From Clostridia bacterium (GTDB taxonomy: Bacteria; Bacillota; Clostridia; Oscillospirales; CAG-272): a stretch of 34,963 nucleotides of DNA. This document shows, one piece after another, positions 34,763 through 34,963 of this stretch (within the stretch, counting starts at the first letter, position 1; each line of letters begins with the position of its first letter). Below the pieces are notes generated by a model. That model was not told the origin of the DNA. It saw only the letters and a list, made by a program, of their open reading frames with translations, and did not search any database. The stretch lies in assembly GCA_017508405.1 (NCBI GenBank), contig JAFVYY010000125.1:1-34963 (forward strand), given 5' to 3'. Position numbers and translations under genes: made by a program.

Positions 34763-34804
34763 GCCAAACAAAAAGGACCGCATACGCAGTCCTTTTTGTT
34801 TGGC
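34763..34804. terminator. Strong hairpin terminator
   Basis: A perfect 16-bp stem GCCAAACAAAAAGGAC (34763-34778) with its complement (34789-34804) and a 10-nt loop. The stem itself includes the T5 run, so a shorter core AAAAAGGAC/GTCCTTTTT followed by GTTTG can end transcripts in either direction. It lies 40 nt downstream of the partial gene at the right edge. Confidence 0.8.
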
Positions 34805-34844
34805 TTAAACGGTTGAAAAGGTGTCTAAATTTTCCCATAATACA

Positions 34845-34963
34845 TTATTTGATCAAATCCTCACGACGATACATTTTGACTTCCGCAAAACGCATCTCTC
34901 TGAATTGTTCATTCCCAAACTCATCGAAATCATCAAAGTAACGTCCAATCTCAACACGATACA
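34845..34963 (-). CDS. 3' end of an unidentified gene
   Basis: Only the last 38 codons are visible; the gene enters from the right edge on the minus strand. The frame reads YRVEIGRYFDDFDEFGNEQF, then REMRFAEVKMYRREDLIK and TAA. This charged, aromatic-rich ending looks like real protein, whereas the other open minus-strand frame reads poorly and the third stops at once. A terminator follows the stop. No family recognised. Confidence 0.55.
   Translation of the reverse strand, partial: YRVEIGRYFDDFDEFGNEQFREMRFAEVKMYRREDLIK

Noticed and set aside
34562..34783. 73-codon minus-strand open frame
   Set aside because: It runs through several hairpins, has no ribosome binding site, and its translation is rich in Arg, Ser and Phe without protein-like pattern. 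Treated as non-coding.

Overview
The window looks like chromosomal DNA of a low-to-moderate GC member of the Bacillota, most likely class Clostridia. The signs are strong GGAGG-type ribosome binding sites, TTGACA/TATAAT-type promoters that nearly all have a 17-nt spacer, some GTG and TTG starts, a type III glutamine synthetase, and the tilS-hpt-ftsH cluster. No phage, transposase, CRISPR, rRNA or tRNA gene was seen. Genus-level placement is not possible from the sequence alone.

Layout. 1-1353 (minus strand): a truncated secreted protein gene, then ribF. 1537-7457 (plus): an MBL-fold protein with a very long acidic tail, a beta-lactamase-family serine hydrolase, and a Ca2+-type P-type ATPase. 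7458-8443: an AT-rich, mostly gene-free stretch with GTGGAAAA motifs and inverted repeats, plus a small minus-strand membrane protein that appears to be leaderless. 8444-12549 (plus): tilS-hpt-ftsH. 12743-20728 (plus): one aromatic amino acid operon, pheA-aroB-aroC-aroE/aroK fusion-aroQ-aroA-tyrA-DAHP synthase. It starts at a consensus promoter and ends at a strong terminator. It encodes all seven shikimate steps plus the Phe and Tyr branch enzymes, with five successive 4-nt ATGA overlaps.

20783-22114 (minus): two membrane proteins (YwaF/TMEM164-like and DUF1275-like). 22364-24448 (plus): type III glutamine synthetase. 24530-27775 (minus): a ribbon-helix-helix protein gene followed directly by clpB. 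28028-29194 (plus): an MFS transporter. 29195-29582: a hairpin-dense element with short terminal inverted repeats. 29593-32208 (minus): a PlsC-like acyltransferase gene split by one in-frame TAG, followed 3 nt later by a GltS-type glutamate symporter. 32347-34508 (minus): a small unknown protein and two XRE-type regulators. 34574-34804: a second structured non-coding region with a strong terminator hairpin. 34845-34963 (minus): the 3' end of an unrecognised gene.

Most of the window is core metabolism and proteostasis (riboflavin cofactors, tRNA modification, purine salvage, FtsH, ClpB, aromatic amino acids, nitrogen assimilation). The points most worth a second look are the RHH-clpB operon, the amber-interrupted acyltransferase, the hairpin element at 29195-29582, the DnaA/MraZ-like motif cluster near 7719-7898, the MBL protein that lacks expected metal ligands, the leaderless small membrane gene, and the aroE-aroK fusion. 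No clear, complete and wholly new system was found.
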